NCBI RefSeq assembly: GCF_027596085.1
Contig: NC_072472.1
Location: 24,029,052-24,093,051 of the forward strand
DNA length: 64,000 nt
Direction: 5' to 3'
Source of the DNA: Anoplopoma fimbria
Lineage: Eukaryota; Chordata; Actinopteri; Perciformes; Anoplopomatidae
A program made the position numbers and the translations under genes. Positions 9,567-28,000 of this stretch are shown one piece after another (the stretch's first letter is position 1; each line of letters starts with the position of its first letter). The notes beneath the pieces were generated by a model, which saw only the letters and a program-made list of their open reading frames with translations, did not search any database and had not been told where the DNA came from.

Positions 9567-12500
9567 AACTCCGGGTGCAGAATGACAGGTGAGCTGAAGC
9601 TTTTACCTGAAAGTGTGGCCTGAACATCTGTTAGCTGCTAATGCTAACGGCAGCAGCCCAGATCACTACTTTTGGGTTTATTGCCTGGAAATTACTGATG
9701 TAACTGACGTAAAGTTCACCTCATAGCCTGGATTGTCAGTATAACTTAGTCAACCTTATAGTTATCACAAAGTACAGCCTTTAAACATTCTACAAGTTAA
9801 TACTTATGCAACAAGATATATACATATTCCTATGATCACAAGGTATCATTGGTGTTGACACCTATTAAAAACACTTTAGCATGTTCTATCAAAGTGTTTT
9901 GTTTTCTGGGATCCCTCTTTTCAAAGATAAATGCGAGGACCTCAGTACAAATGTGTGTTATACTTATATTCCTTTATTGATCCCCATGGGGGAAATTCAA
10001 GGAACATTCCCTATAGTAGATTCACTGACAACTGTGGGGCTTCCACCAGTAACTATTGTACAACTTGTAAATCCAGCTGCAAACACAGTTGGTGCTGGAC
10101 ACCTTGTTACTGAGACTGCAAAGTTGTGTGTTTTATGTCAAAGGAGTGATTCCAGAAGAGCACTGAAACTGAGGGAGTCTGCTGCTGTAATGCAGCCTGA
10201 TGCAAGTGAGCACGGCGCTCATACAGGAAATGGTTTGTCCCTAACTCTGCAACCAGAACTTACCAGGACACCGGTCCCAGGTGCTGCGGCTGCTGCTGCA
10301 AACCCAGATTGCAATGAGGTGCGAGTAACCATGACCAGCAAGCCTGGGGAGTCCACTGGAGGAGCATCATCCAGGAGGTCCAGAGTCAACTCACACAGCC
10401 ACTCCCATTCTCAGCCACACGTACACAACCGGGTGCCGCACCACTCGAATTCTGAGGCTGAGCTTGACCCGCCTGACTCCGATCTGGATTCTGGAGAACC
10501 CAGTTCCTCCTTGTCTGAGCTTCGCTGTCTCTTCCGCTGGCTTCAAAAGAGTCTTCCTTTCCTTGTCATTGTGTGCGCCAAGCTAGTCATCCAACATGCT
10601 CTTGGTGAGTAGAAGTTGCATAAACACCATTACTGCGACTGTAAACACAAGACATAATGTTATACTCTTTCCTTTCCCTTTATCAGGTCTAGCAGTTGGG
10701 GTTGGCCTCTTCACAACTTTTTTATATGTGAATAAAAACATTCAAACTCAAGTCTTTCTTCAGGTAAGAAGAGAACAAGGAAGCACATTCCTTATGCAGT
10801 TTATTGCTGTTAGATTCCTAAGCCATGTTTTGCCTGTTTCTCTTCAGGATCGTCACTCGAAGCTGCAGTGTGTTTGGCTGCTACTGTTCCTGATCTCTTC
10901 CACCCTCCTGCTTTACTACACCTTTCTCACTGAGACAATTCACTATTGGTATGAATTAATGCATCACCAGAACAACAACACTGTGTGGCCATATTCTGTA
11001 ACCAATTACGTGTTCTTGGAATATATTTTCAAATAGTAGGCAGCCAGAACACACAGTGGTCATTTCTTTATACTTTGGGTCTCTTTACCACAGCTCTCTC
11101 ATCCAGCGGGACTTTGTTCACCTGTTCAGCAGTTTAGTAAACAGCTTAACCTGGAATGACTAAATGCTAAAACGTGCCATTTAACCTAAATGTCCACCTC
11201 CTTTCAGCCTCATCTTCCTCAGCCCAGCCATTGAGCCGCTGGGTTTCTGGGAGGTTCCCTGGGCTGTCGGCATCACAAACTTCATAATAAAGTTTCTCTT
11301 TATGGGGATTAAGTGCCTTATTCTGCTGCTGCCATCCTCACTGGTGACATACAGAACCCAGGTGAGTGTGGGGGATTTCTCCTTTTAATTGTTGGATAAG
11401 AAACTAAATATCACTCTGATGTTATGTATGTCTTGGCAGCGCAGGCTCAGTATCTCCTATTTTGTATTATGTCTCCAGGGGCGGTGGGTGATGCTGACTG
11501 AGGAGCTGGGTCAGGTCCACCAGGCCATGGCTCCAGTCCCACTTTGGTTCCGCTACCTGGTCACGTACCAGGAGGTTGATGGCACCCCTGGACTCACACT
11601 GGGGGTCCTGCTGGCTTTGCTCTACCTCATACTGAAGGTGTGATCAGTCAAACTAACCAGCAATAGATCGTTGTATTGTGTAAATGTTAAAAGCAACAAA
11701 AAAAAACATTACTAAAATACATTTTTACAATTTTGTTATTTTTCTCTCTTTCAGCTTTTAGGATTGTACGGACAATGGACGTCTTTACTGAAAACCATGA
11801 GGATATTTGTAAAGGGCGAGGTCAGTGGTAAACAACTTCTTTGATAAATGGTAAATGGTGGCATTCAGCAACCAGCTGTTTACATTTTTTTGTTTTTTGT
11901 TTCTCAGCATACAGGCTCAGCAGCCACTAGGAGTCAGTGCAGCGAGGCTGGAGACGTCTGTCCCATCTGTCAGGGAGAGTACAGGGAGCCTCGGGTTCTA
12001 CTCTGTCAGGTAAAACCAAAGCAGTGTGTGCTACAGGGCTTTATCATTGTAGTTGTATTTTTAATGTGAAGTTATTGATTAGGTAACTGTGCTGTGTGGG
12101 CATTAATAAACATATTTAGATCCTCCAGGCATTTGTCAATCACATCCCTCCTCTTTAATAATGGTATCAAACTTAATCACAGCATACTGCAGTTGCTAAA
12201 ATCATGTGCTTTGGATCACAACTTTATATTTCTTTGAGCGAGAGCAGTATTACATGAGAAAATCTGTAAAATTATTAGATTTATTTTTAAAAATCAGACT
12301 TTTTCTCCCCTGCAGTTTTTTTTCCTTCTTTCTTATTAACTACTCAAATAATAACCCATTCCTTATATAATAATATATATCTGACCCGTTGTTTTCCTAG
12401 TCATGTATGGTAAGAGCGGGAAATGCTGACATGTTGTCGTTTTTCTGCTGTGCAGCACATATTCTGTGACGAATGCATCGCTCTGTGGTTTAACCGGGAG

Positions 12501-12590
12501 AAGAGCTGCCCTCTCTGCCGCACCGTGATCACAGAGAAGGTTTACAAGTGGAGGGATGGAGCCACATCTCCACACCTGCAGATTTATTGA
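9563..12590 (+). CDS. rnft1: RING finger and transmembrane domain E3 ligase RNFT1
   Basis: Exons: 9563-9588, 10144-10604, 10687-10763, 10848-10948, 11208-11361, 11479-11637, 11755-11820, 11908-12009, 12456-12590. All introns are GT-AG, phases are continuous, and the protein is 426 aa (human about 435). RNFT1 is an ER membrane RING ubiquitin ligase family member. The N-terminus (residues 1-140) is hydrophilic and has the His/Ser run SHSHSHSQPHVH. Hydrophobic segments follow at roughly 145-180, 195-215, 240-268 and 308-330, giving a multi-pass membrane core. The C3HC4 RING uses C366, C369, C381, H383, C386, C389, C400 and C403. The C-terminus WRDGATSPHLQIY is family-typical. The tiny first coding exon (8 codons plus 2 bases) is inferred from its donor and matching phase. 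If it is wrong, the start would be the in-frame ATG at 10190, residue 25. Confidence 0.93.
9958..9996 (-). repeat. Dispersed LINE-tail repeat in RNFT1 intron 1
   Basis: This short block, with the core ATTGATCCCCATGGGGGAAA, recurs in inverted orientation at 48967-49006. It is a motif I recognise as common at the 3' ends of fish non-LTR elements. It makes the ORF running in from 9881 look longer than the true RNFT1 exon. Confidence 0.7.
11908..12009 (+). CDS. rnft1: RNFT1 exon 8, first half of the RING finger
   Basis: This 102-bp exon supplies the CPIC pair and the LLC ligand (residues 349-382), ending exactly before the His ligand. The donor is GTAAAA. Confidence 0.93.
12456..12590 (+). CDS. 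rnft1: RNFT1 exon 9, second half of the RING finger and stop
   Basis: It begins with HIFCDEC after a TGTGCAG acceptor and holds the remaining RING ligands, the CPLC pair and the stop TGA. The junction between exons 8 and 9 splits the RING between Gln382 and His383. Confidence 0.94.
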   Translation, partial: HIFCDECIALWFNREKSCPLCRTVITEKVYKWRDGATSPHLQIY

Positions 12591-13530
12591 TCGATAAGGG
12601 GCTTTTGGGTGAAGGGCATTGGTATTAGCTTGTATTTAATGTGATTTTCTGCAGCTGTCGAACCCCACTGACAAATAATGTTATACACACTGTTTCATGA
12701 AGCATCTGAGGGCTGTGCCCCCTGCAGGCTGAGAGGTCAGTAAGGACACGCATATTGCACCTACAGTAGGCATCTTTCTGGATATTTACCTGCACATACC
12801 TACATGCCATACTCAGACAAGAGAAAGTTGATCATGTCATGCCCTCAAGTGATTTTTCCATTTTAAGTTGTTTCCTTTTGTTTCTTTTATTTACCTTTAA
12901 TCTTGGTATAAACTTTCCTGATTGGGCAGCAAATTGTTCTACTTCCACAGTTTCCACTACTTGTAAATATGGAAACATCAGAGAAATATATATTAAATAA
13001 GTATTTTAAACCGTTTTTCCTCCATCACATTTCAACAAACATGCAACGTACAAAAACCCTCTCTTATCCAGTGTTTCTATATTTTTTTGGAAGTGATTTC
13101 TTATTTGTAATAATCAACAGCTCAAGAGTGCTTGCTGGATTCTGCTTTAGCTGCACCTTTGAGCTTAAACAGGACTTTAAAGGCTTTTAGGAAGCCCGGT
13201 ACATAATACCATCAAATGGTCCAGTAGTGACCAGACCTTTGCCTGCATGCATCCATGGCAGGCTAAATAATAACTTTATGTGATGGATAAACAGTTTGGC
13301 TTTTGGTTACTATTTCTTTTCATCGTCTGATAAAAAGGATGCAACTGAGCGTGTGAGATTAATTCACACACAAATTATTTTTCTATAGAGGCGACATCGC
13401 CTTGTTTTTGTAAAAACCAAAGAGTGGGAGAAACATCTATTTTATTATGTACAAAAATAATTTCACTGTTATTTTTAATCCATTTAAATGCATAAACTAT
13501 CTGAATAAAGATCTTCCATTTGAATGTTTG
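12591..13530 (+). other. rnft1: RNFT1 3' UTR
   Basis: AT-rich sequence from the stop codon to the first canonical plus-strand AATAAA, without repeats or ORFs of note. The end is inferred as about 20 bases past the signal. Confidence 0.6.
13504..13509 (+). terminator. rnft1: RNFT1 polyadenylation signal AATAAA
   Basis: First canonical AATAAA on the plus strand after the RNFT1 stop, followed by a T/GT-rich stretch suitable as the downstream element. Confidence 0.7.
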
Positions 13531-13747
13531 TGACTTATGTTATGTAGCAAACTGAGAATCACTTATTTACTGAGTAGCTAAACCTTCGAGTAGCAATCCT
13601 GGACAACCGAGGTTTAGAAGAGTCTTGGTTTTGGAGATCATATTCATCCCCAAGACGTCCTGAGATAACCTGAAAAACAGTTCAAATGAACAGATTTTGC
13701 CACTTTGTACCATCTATTCTGTTACATTGCCTCTGCTCTGAGACGAT

Positions 13748-13753
13748 TTTATT
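13748..13753 (-). terminator. rps6kb1: Probable RPS6KB1 polyadenylation signal
   Basis: First AATAAA met on the minus strand after the RPS6KB1 stop (reads TTTATT on plus). It would give a 3' UTR of about 2.3 kb. A second one lies at 13441-13446, inside the RNFT1 3' UTR. Confidence 0.5.
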
Positions 13754-13769
13754 TTGACTTTGTTATGTA

Positions 13770-16012
13770 CATGATACATATTAACATTCCCCATCTGAAA
13801 GGGCAGATCTAGGGGTAACAAAGCAACAGGAATAATGTTATTCAATGCCCACCAGGGATTAAAACACCCACTTAAATCAAAGATAGGGTTTCTCACCTAA
13901 AGTAAGCGTGATAAGATGGTTCTCAAACATCTCAGTGTGGAGGATATTAAACTGTAGCTAAACAGAAGATTAAATCTCTATTAAACTCTACACACAAGGA
14001 GAAATGATCCTGCTCAGATCATATGTGAAGCAAAGAAATTAAAATCCTTAGTTTGAGCATCAGTTTTTCCGCCACAATAACTGCCCTTGCTTTAAGCACT
14101 GCAAAAGACAAACTGAAGTCCATGTTCACAGCAAGGAAAGTCTAAGATATTCAAATGTTTTCTGAAATCGTCCCTTCAATATGATACTAAGCCCCACAAT
14201 AAATACTGTTGGTCATTTAGGTAACTGTCCTCAATTTTGGAATAAAAAAAAAAAGCTGCATCTGAAAATGCCGTAAGACATTTGTGGAAATAGAATCATA
14301 CTGTACATGCCTATTATCATTATTATGGCAAAATAAGTCTCTGATGACAATGCCAAATCAAATGACAAGACATTCTGCTGCCTGACCCAACTTATACTAC
14401 ATAATAAATACATAGTTTGCATAGTGTGAACAATACAGTGGAAACACATTGGCACTTAAAATAAATATTTTAACACATTAACAAAGAAAGTTTAGTGGAG
14501 TAAAACGTGGAGTGACTGGTCTTTAACACAATTGTTGTACCGGAATGGTTGAAGAAGAAAATCAGTGGGCTCAGACTGACACGGATCCATATTAGAACCT
14601 CCGTCTGAGCTACACATCAAACAACATTAAACTGGCTCTATGAGCATCAATGTGAACAAAAACGTGTTTGACCTTTGAACCTTGTTGTCCAGGGTTTGTT
14701 TTCATACCAGAAAAAAAGAAATCATTTGGTTCGTTGAAACAGTGCTTTTGGTCAATTCATTTGGATAACAAAACGCATAAGGGAGCCATTCAAACTGAAG
14801 CAAATTTTCATCCATTCAATAGTCAGTTATCATTGAGGGAATCTGCATCCAACACGGTGGTCAGTTTTAGGGAAAGAAGATTTGAATGGCTTGACTCCAG
14901 AGGCTCATATAGCAGCTTCACATCATATAAACAGGTCATACATCTCAGGTCAAACAGTGTTTAACCCATTCCACCGAGAGCCCAGTTACTGTAAATGCAC
15001 AAAAAGCTCAAAAGACATGAACACTGCCTGAATCAATGCAGGGCAGTGACATGAGTTTGGCTGTGCGTATTTGGGTGGACCTGTTGAAATGACCGTGGCA
15101 ATGAGACTGCATGACTAGACGAGTTAAAAACAATGCTGCAGGGGCCATTGGAGCCAAGCAGCACAGGAGAGACACGCAAAAAAAAGGCATTTAGAGTCGG
15201 TTTACATTCAACAGAAAGAAACTGAACATAGCTTCTGGACAGGCCTCCGACAGAAAGCACTCCAGTCAGACAAAGTAAAGCAGTGGCAGCAATTGGTATT
15301 GATTGTGGTGGAAGTGATGCTTTCAGCTGAAATTTCACTTCTGTCTTTTTATAGCTGCTTTTCCGTAATTCGTGCTCCACCTACTCTTGACCACACGCTC
15401 CAGTGACAAAGGCAATGTGATTGTTTTTCCTCAAACATAAAGGAATAGTGTGTTCATCGTGGAATTGTTAACCAATAAATCTACATACTGACAGTGCAAC
15501 CTGCAAGTTCTCACAAGATGACTGCTTAACAAAGAAGAGCCCAGCATATTGAGGGTGAAATAAAAACCCAGTTACCAAATTCTCTCACTGTGATTAGGCA
15601 ATGAGTCGTTAACAATAGAATTAACATTCACCAGACTTGAGGATAAAAGAGCACCAGTAAATCATATGATAATGCCAGTTGAGTTCACCAAGCTGGCATT
15701 ACCCAGCCAACAACAAGCGTGTCAACTTTACTTTCATTAAAGAGAACCTCTCACACAACTTCCCCCTACTCTCATATCTACTCTACTTCACTGCTGATTA
15801 TCTGCGTCAGGCCGCGGCAGCCAGGCTGATTCAGGAGGGATGGGAAGGCGCTGCTGGAAGAGCTGGTGATCGGCACTGACAGGGTCAGTCAATTTAAAAA
15901 TAAAAATAAAAATAATAATAATAATAATCTACAAGTCTCTTTGAAAGCTAACCACAAAAAGGAAGAAGAAAAGGAATTGGAAGAGTCCTAATGTTCTTAA
16001 GCGAGCCGAGCG
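13770..16012 (-). other. rps6kb1: RPS6KB1 3' UTR
   Basis: No other gene is seen in this stretch. Its ORFs are short and without recognised domains. It includes an A/T microsatellite (15897-15929) close to the stop codon. Extent is inferred from the first canonical polyadenylation signal. Confidence 0.5.
15897..15929. repeat. (AAAAT)n/(AAT)n microsatellite
   Basis: Run of TAAAAA units changing into AAT units, within the RPS6KB1 3' UTR. Confidence 0.85.
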
Positions 16013-23992
<7,980 letters not shown>

Positions 23993-24019
23993 GGCCACGG
24001 CACTTCACTGGGTGTTTAG

Positions 24020-24040
24020 TCAGAAAACACAGCCCCTCAT
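24020..24040 (-). other. Candidate uORF upstream of RPS6KB1
   Basis: ATG at 24038-24040 opens a six-codon ORF (MRGCVF) ending in TGA, 27 bp before the main ATG. Its relevance depends on the transcription start, which cannot be read directly. Confidence 0.3.
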
Positions 24041-24261
24041 GGGAGAGCCGTTACCGTAACCACCGGCAACAGCAGAAAGCATGAGCTAGCATTAGCATCC
24101 CAGCTAACCAAAACAAGACGCGCAGGGGAAGCCTCTAGTGTCGGCCACCGGCACTGCTGTGCGGCCGGAGACAGGTCAGTGAAGAAGTGACACCTTGCAA
24201 TGATAACACTCAGAAAATAAAAGAAGACACATTGTGTCAGAGCAAGCCGAATGAATAGCAA

Positions 24262-24850
24262 ACATGTAATAATAATAATAATGGATTTTATTTATATAGC
24301 ACACTTTAAAATACAAAGAAATCTCAAGGTGCTGCACAGGGTAGAACAATCACAATAATCAAATATAATAATAAAACACTAAAAACAAACAAAAAAATTA
24401 ATTAATTAATTTAATCATAATGAAATCTAAGAATATCTATTAAAACCGAACAACCACCCAAACACAAGCAATCCAAATGATCAAGACCTTAGGGGAAGGC
24501 AGAGAGGAACAGGTGAGTTTTAAGACTTGATTTAAAAGCGGTGATGGAGTCTGAGGCCCTGATCTTCTCCGGGAGCTTATTCCACAGGCGTGGCCCCAGT
24601 GAGGAGAAGGCACCATCTCCCATGGTAGCCAGCTTTGTCCGGGGAACCGCAAGGATGTTGGAGTTTCCTGACCTTAGTGTCTGGGATGTGGATTGAGGGG
24701 TGAGGAGGTCCAGGAGGTAGGTTGGACCGGTACAGCTTATGGCCTTGAATACTAGCAGAAGTACTTTGAAAGTGATGCGTTGTTTTATGGGAAGCCAGTG
24801 GAGGGAGTGGAGGACTGGGGTGAACATGTGCTCGGTGATGGGATGTATAA
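24262..24850 (-). mobile_element. L2-like LINE fragment upstream of RPS6KB1
   Basis: A 112-codon minus-strand frame (24489-24827) has typical fish LINE reverse-transcriptase C-terminal text: LHSLHWLPIKQRITFKVLLL, AVPRTKLATMGDGAFSSLGP, RLWNKLPEKIR, FKSSLKTHLF. Downstream lie AT-rich sequence and an (ATT)n-like tail (24267-24283 on plus). It is a truncated copy whose tail lies about 250 bp from the RPS6KB1 start codon. Confidence 0.8.
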
Positions 24851-24967
24851 CTAAGTACTAAAGGAAGAGTTTGAGGTACTTGTATTTAACTTGAGTCTTT
24901 TCTGACACCTTCTACTTCTACTTAAATACATTTCAGAGGGGATATTGCTATTTTAACTTCACTTTTT

Positions 24968-25037
24968 TAACGGTTTTATTTCACAAATGAAATATTTTTG
25001 CATAACGGTTTTATTTCACAAATGAAATATTTTTGCA
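24968..25037. repeat. 35-bp tandem duplication
   Basis: Two exact 35-bp copies, beginning TAACGGTTTTATTTCACAAA, lie head to tail at 24968-25002 and 25003-25037. Confidence 0.92.
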
Positions 25038-25039
25038 TT

Positions 25040-28000
25040 CAAGGTATGTGACGAGTTTTAATTAAACATTAATCCTGCCAGTATGTGCAAGTGCAGCTGA
25101 AATGATTGATTGATTAGTTACTGCATTTCTCACTATTTTCCAAATTTGTGTAAGGCAAAGAATCAATCCATAATAAAAGATAATCATTAGCTGTAGAAAA
25201 AAATATTGCACCACCTCAACCAAATAGCAGAATAAAATCCTGCTTATACATTAATGCATAATAATATACATAACAGTCACAGGAGCCATTTTTCTGTTTA
25301 CTAAAGTTACATTTCCAATGCAGCACCTGAGTATTTTTACAGTGTGGTACTGAAGTAAATTATTTGAATTCCTCCACCACTGGCATTACCATATTTTTCG
25401 TATTCAAGTGAGTGAATGAATAATAGTCCACCCAAACAGTGGAACACATTACTTTATGATGTCATAAAGTAATCCTGTGGGACATCATTTGTGTTTGTTT
25501 CAGCATTACACACCTCCAGATGAGTTTTATTTCATTTAAAGCTGGTGGTTAGTAGCAACAGCACCAAACCAAAAGGTTATTTGGTTTAAACCTCATAAAT
25601 GTTGTGCATTTTCCCCAGAAATCTGAGTGATCATTTAATGTGCCTCCCCCTAAAGAACAGCTACTCCCTCTAGCTTTTTCCACCAAAAATATAGACAGTC
25701 ATATTCGCTATAAATCATAATCTGATAACACATATGGGATTATCTGTGGTTTAGAGGTCACAGGTCTAATGTGCTACAGTTTTCGGTTACTTTACATAAG
25801 AAAAGATAAACATCCTCTTGTTTGATCTACATCTTTTTTCCAAGAAAAGAAAGAGGTCAGTTTTGTCTCATTCTTCATGTTGAAAGTCTTATATGTAGAT
25901 GAAGCGTTTCCCCAGATCATCACAGGAACATGGGTAAATTTAATTGTTCATTTCTGTGTTTCTCTCTGGATCTTTTGTTCATATTCTTCTCTGTTATGCC
26001 TGGCATTTTTGACTCTATTATTTGATATAGACCAAACAAATAATGAATTTTAAAGTTGCAGACCTAAATTCATCAGGCTAAATCAAGCTAACCTAAGCTC
26101 ATGGTGTCACATTTACAAACCCCATTTCTTACCAGTAGGTGGCAGAGATGAAAAGGGAATCCTTTTCAGGGTGTGAAAGACATTTTTCATTCATCCTAAT
26201 ATCTGCCGGTATATACACTTTATCGCAGCACTTTATTCTAATCTAAGATCCTGACAAAATGCCTATCCATCATTAAACTTGTGTGTTTAAGGTGAGTTCA
26301 GAGAAACTTCCCCCTTTGTAGATAAACGTGAAAGCAGCCTTCTAGTGTCAAACTCTGCCCAGTAAAACATCCAAGTGAAGTAACAATAAGCAAAAACAAA
26401 GTAAGGTTACGATTACTCATAATGATAATGGGGTAAACAGGAAAGCCTGTTGGAGGTGGGTATTAAATAAATGTAATCTTCAGCAATCCCTTCCGGCTGC
26501 TTTCCTCCAATACAGCTAATGTGAGCCCAGTCAGCAGGGCGTCACAGCTGCAGCAAGAAATAAAGATCATTTTAACTTTTCTTAGAAGAGTCATTTGACG
26601 GTTAAATCGTATTTGATCTACCCCATAATTTAGTAAAAGTGACAATGATTACAGTTGAAGTTCCCACTAGGTCCCCAGTCTAGGAACTAGAAGGTCAATC
26701 TTTACCACAGCTTCTTTTATTGTGGGGGTCCCACTCCCAAGAGGCTCAGGACGGGCCCCCTGCAGGGCGGCGTTACTTTGAGCGCTGCCTCAAGTCCATC
26801 TGATAGTTTGTTTTACTTTGATTGCCCGGTGATCAAAACCAGCTGCACTGGGTAAGGAAATATGTTTTTCTGTGTGTGTTCTCTGTTTTGTTTAGCTTTG
26901 TTTATGTTTAGAAAAGGACAGACTAGACACTGTTAGAAAGTCCCAGAGCTCTGTTGTGGGTCCCTGTGAGGACTTGAGGTCAGTATTGTGATTACTCAAA
27001 ATCACTTTGCATATCAACCGACTGCGTTGTGTTCTCATGTTTGGACTTTGTCGATATGGAAAGTCATTAATTTAAAACGGAGGTTGAAAGCTGTCAGCAT
27101 CTCGATGTGTTTGTTTCTTTTTCTTGAATGCATACGCCTGTTGTTTACTGCGGGACAAAGACTTGAATGTTCTTCATGTGGGCAATAAGTACAAATAACT
27201 TCAGAAAACAGTACCTTATCTGTTTTTTCATGATGCTAAATTGCCCTGTAAGTTATACTTAACTGTAAAAATGGCAGGTGTTATCCTTTAACTAAACAGC
27301 AGCATGTAATTGACACAAATTATCACAATAGACAGTGAGATGTTAAAGCTAGATATTTAATATAAGTAGTCCCTGTAAGCCCTGAATACATGTACTTGTT
27401 GTGCAAAGGGCCAGTAGTCTCATGGGCTCAGCCATAATATATCTATCATATTACTGACGTGTATACAACTGACTTGTATACACTGTGCTGGATTTTTCAT
27501 AGTAAAATAGCCTTTTTCGCATTGGTTTCTTAACTAGGGTTTGGAATAACAGAATGAGCTTAAAAAGTGAAAGGTAATTTTAAAGATGTCTAGCTGAAAT
27601 GTTCGCATTTTTTACTGATTGGATTGAAAAATAAAGTCAAACTCTGATTACAGAGTAATAATAAAAAATCCTGTTAGTGTGTGAATATGTCTGCAGAGTC
27701 CTGTCTCCTCTTATCGAAGTTCCACTTTTTAGTATTTAAAGGACGTTTGTTCTGTGAAGGTTAAGGACCGACATAGTGATTATCACAGATGCTGCGAGTG
27801 TGTGACTTATTTAGGGGGGCTCAGGTGAGGTCAACGGTGCAAAAGTCCTCTGGTGGAATATCACTGCAGAAAAGCCAGTCCAGAAGAGCTGGGAGCACAG
27901 TGTGTTTGTTGTGTAGTCTGGCGTGGATGGGTCTGGTTTTGTTTGCTCTTTGTGGTTGTTTGGAGCACGTTGATGGGCACGCTGCATACAACCGCGCTGC

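Noticed and set aside
9881..10143. N-terminal extension of the RNFT1 exon 2 frame
   Set aside because: It contains a dispersed LINE-tail repeat and has no counterpart in RNFT1. A 3' splice site at 10142-10143 in the right phase explains the true exon start.
15033..15380. 115-codon minus-strand ORF
   Set aside because: Lies in the RPS6KB1 3' UTR; no domain seen.
24489..24827. 112-codon minus-strand ORF as a host gene
   Set aside because: Typical LINE C-terminal text; truncated copy.
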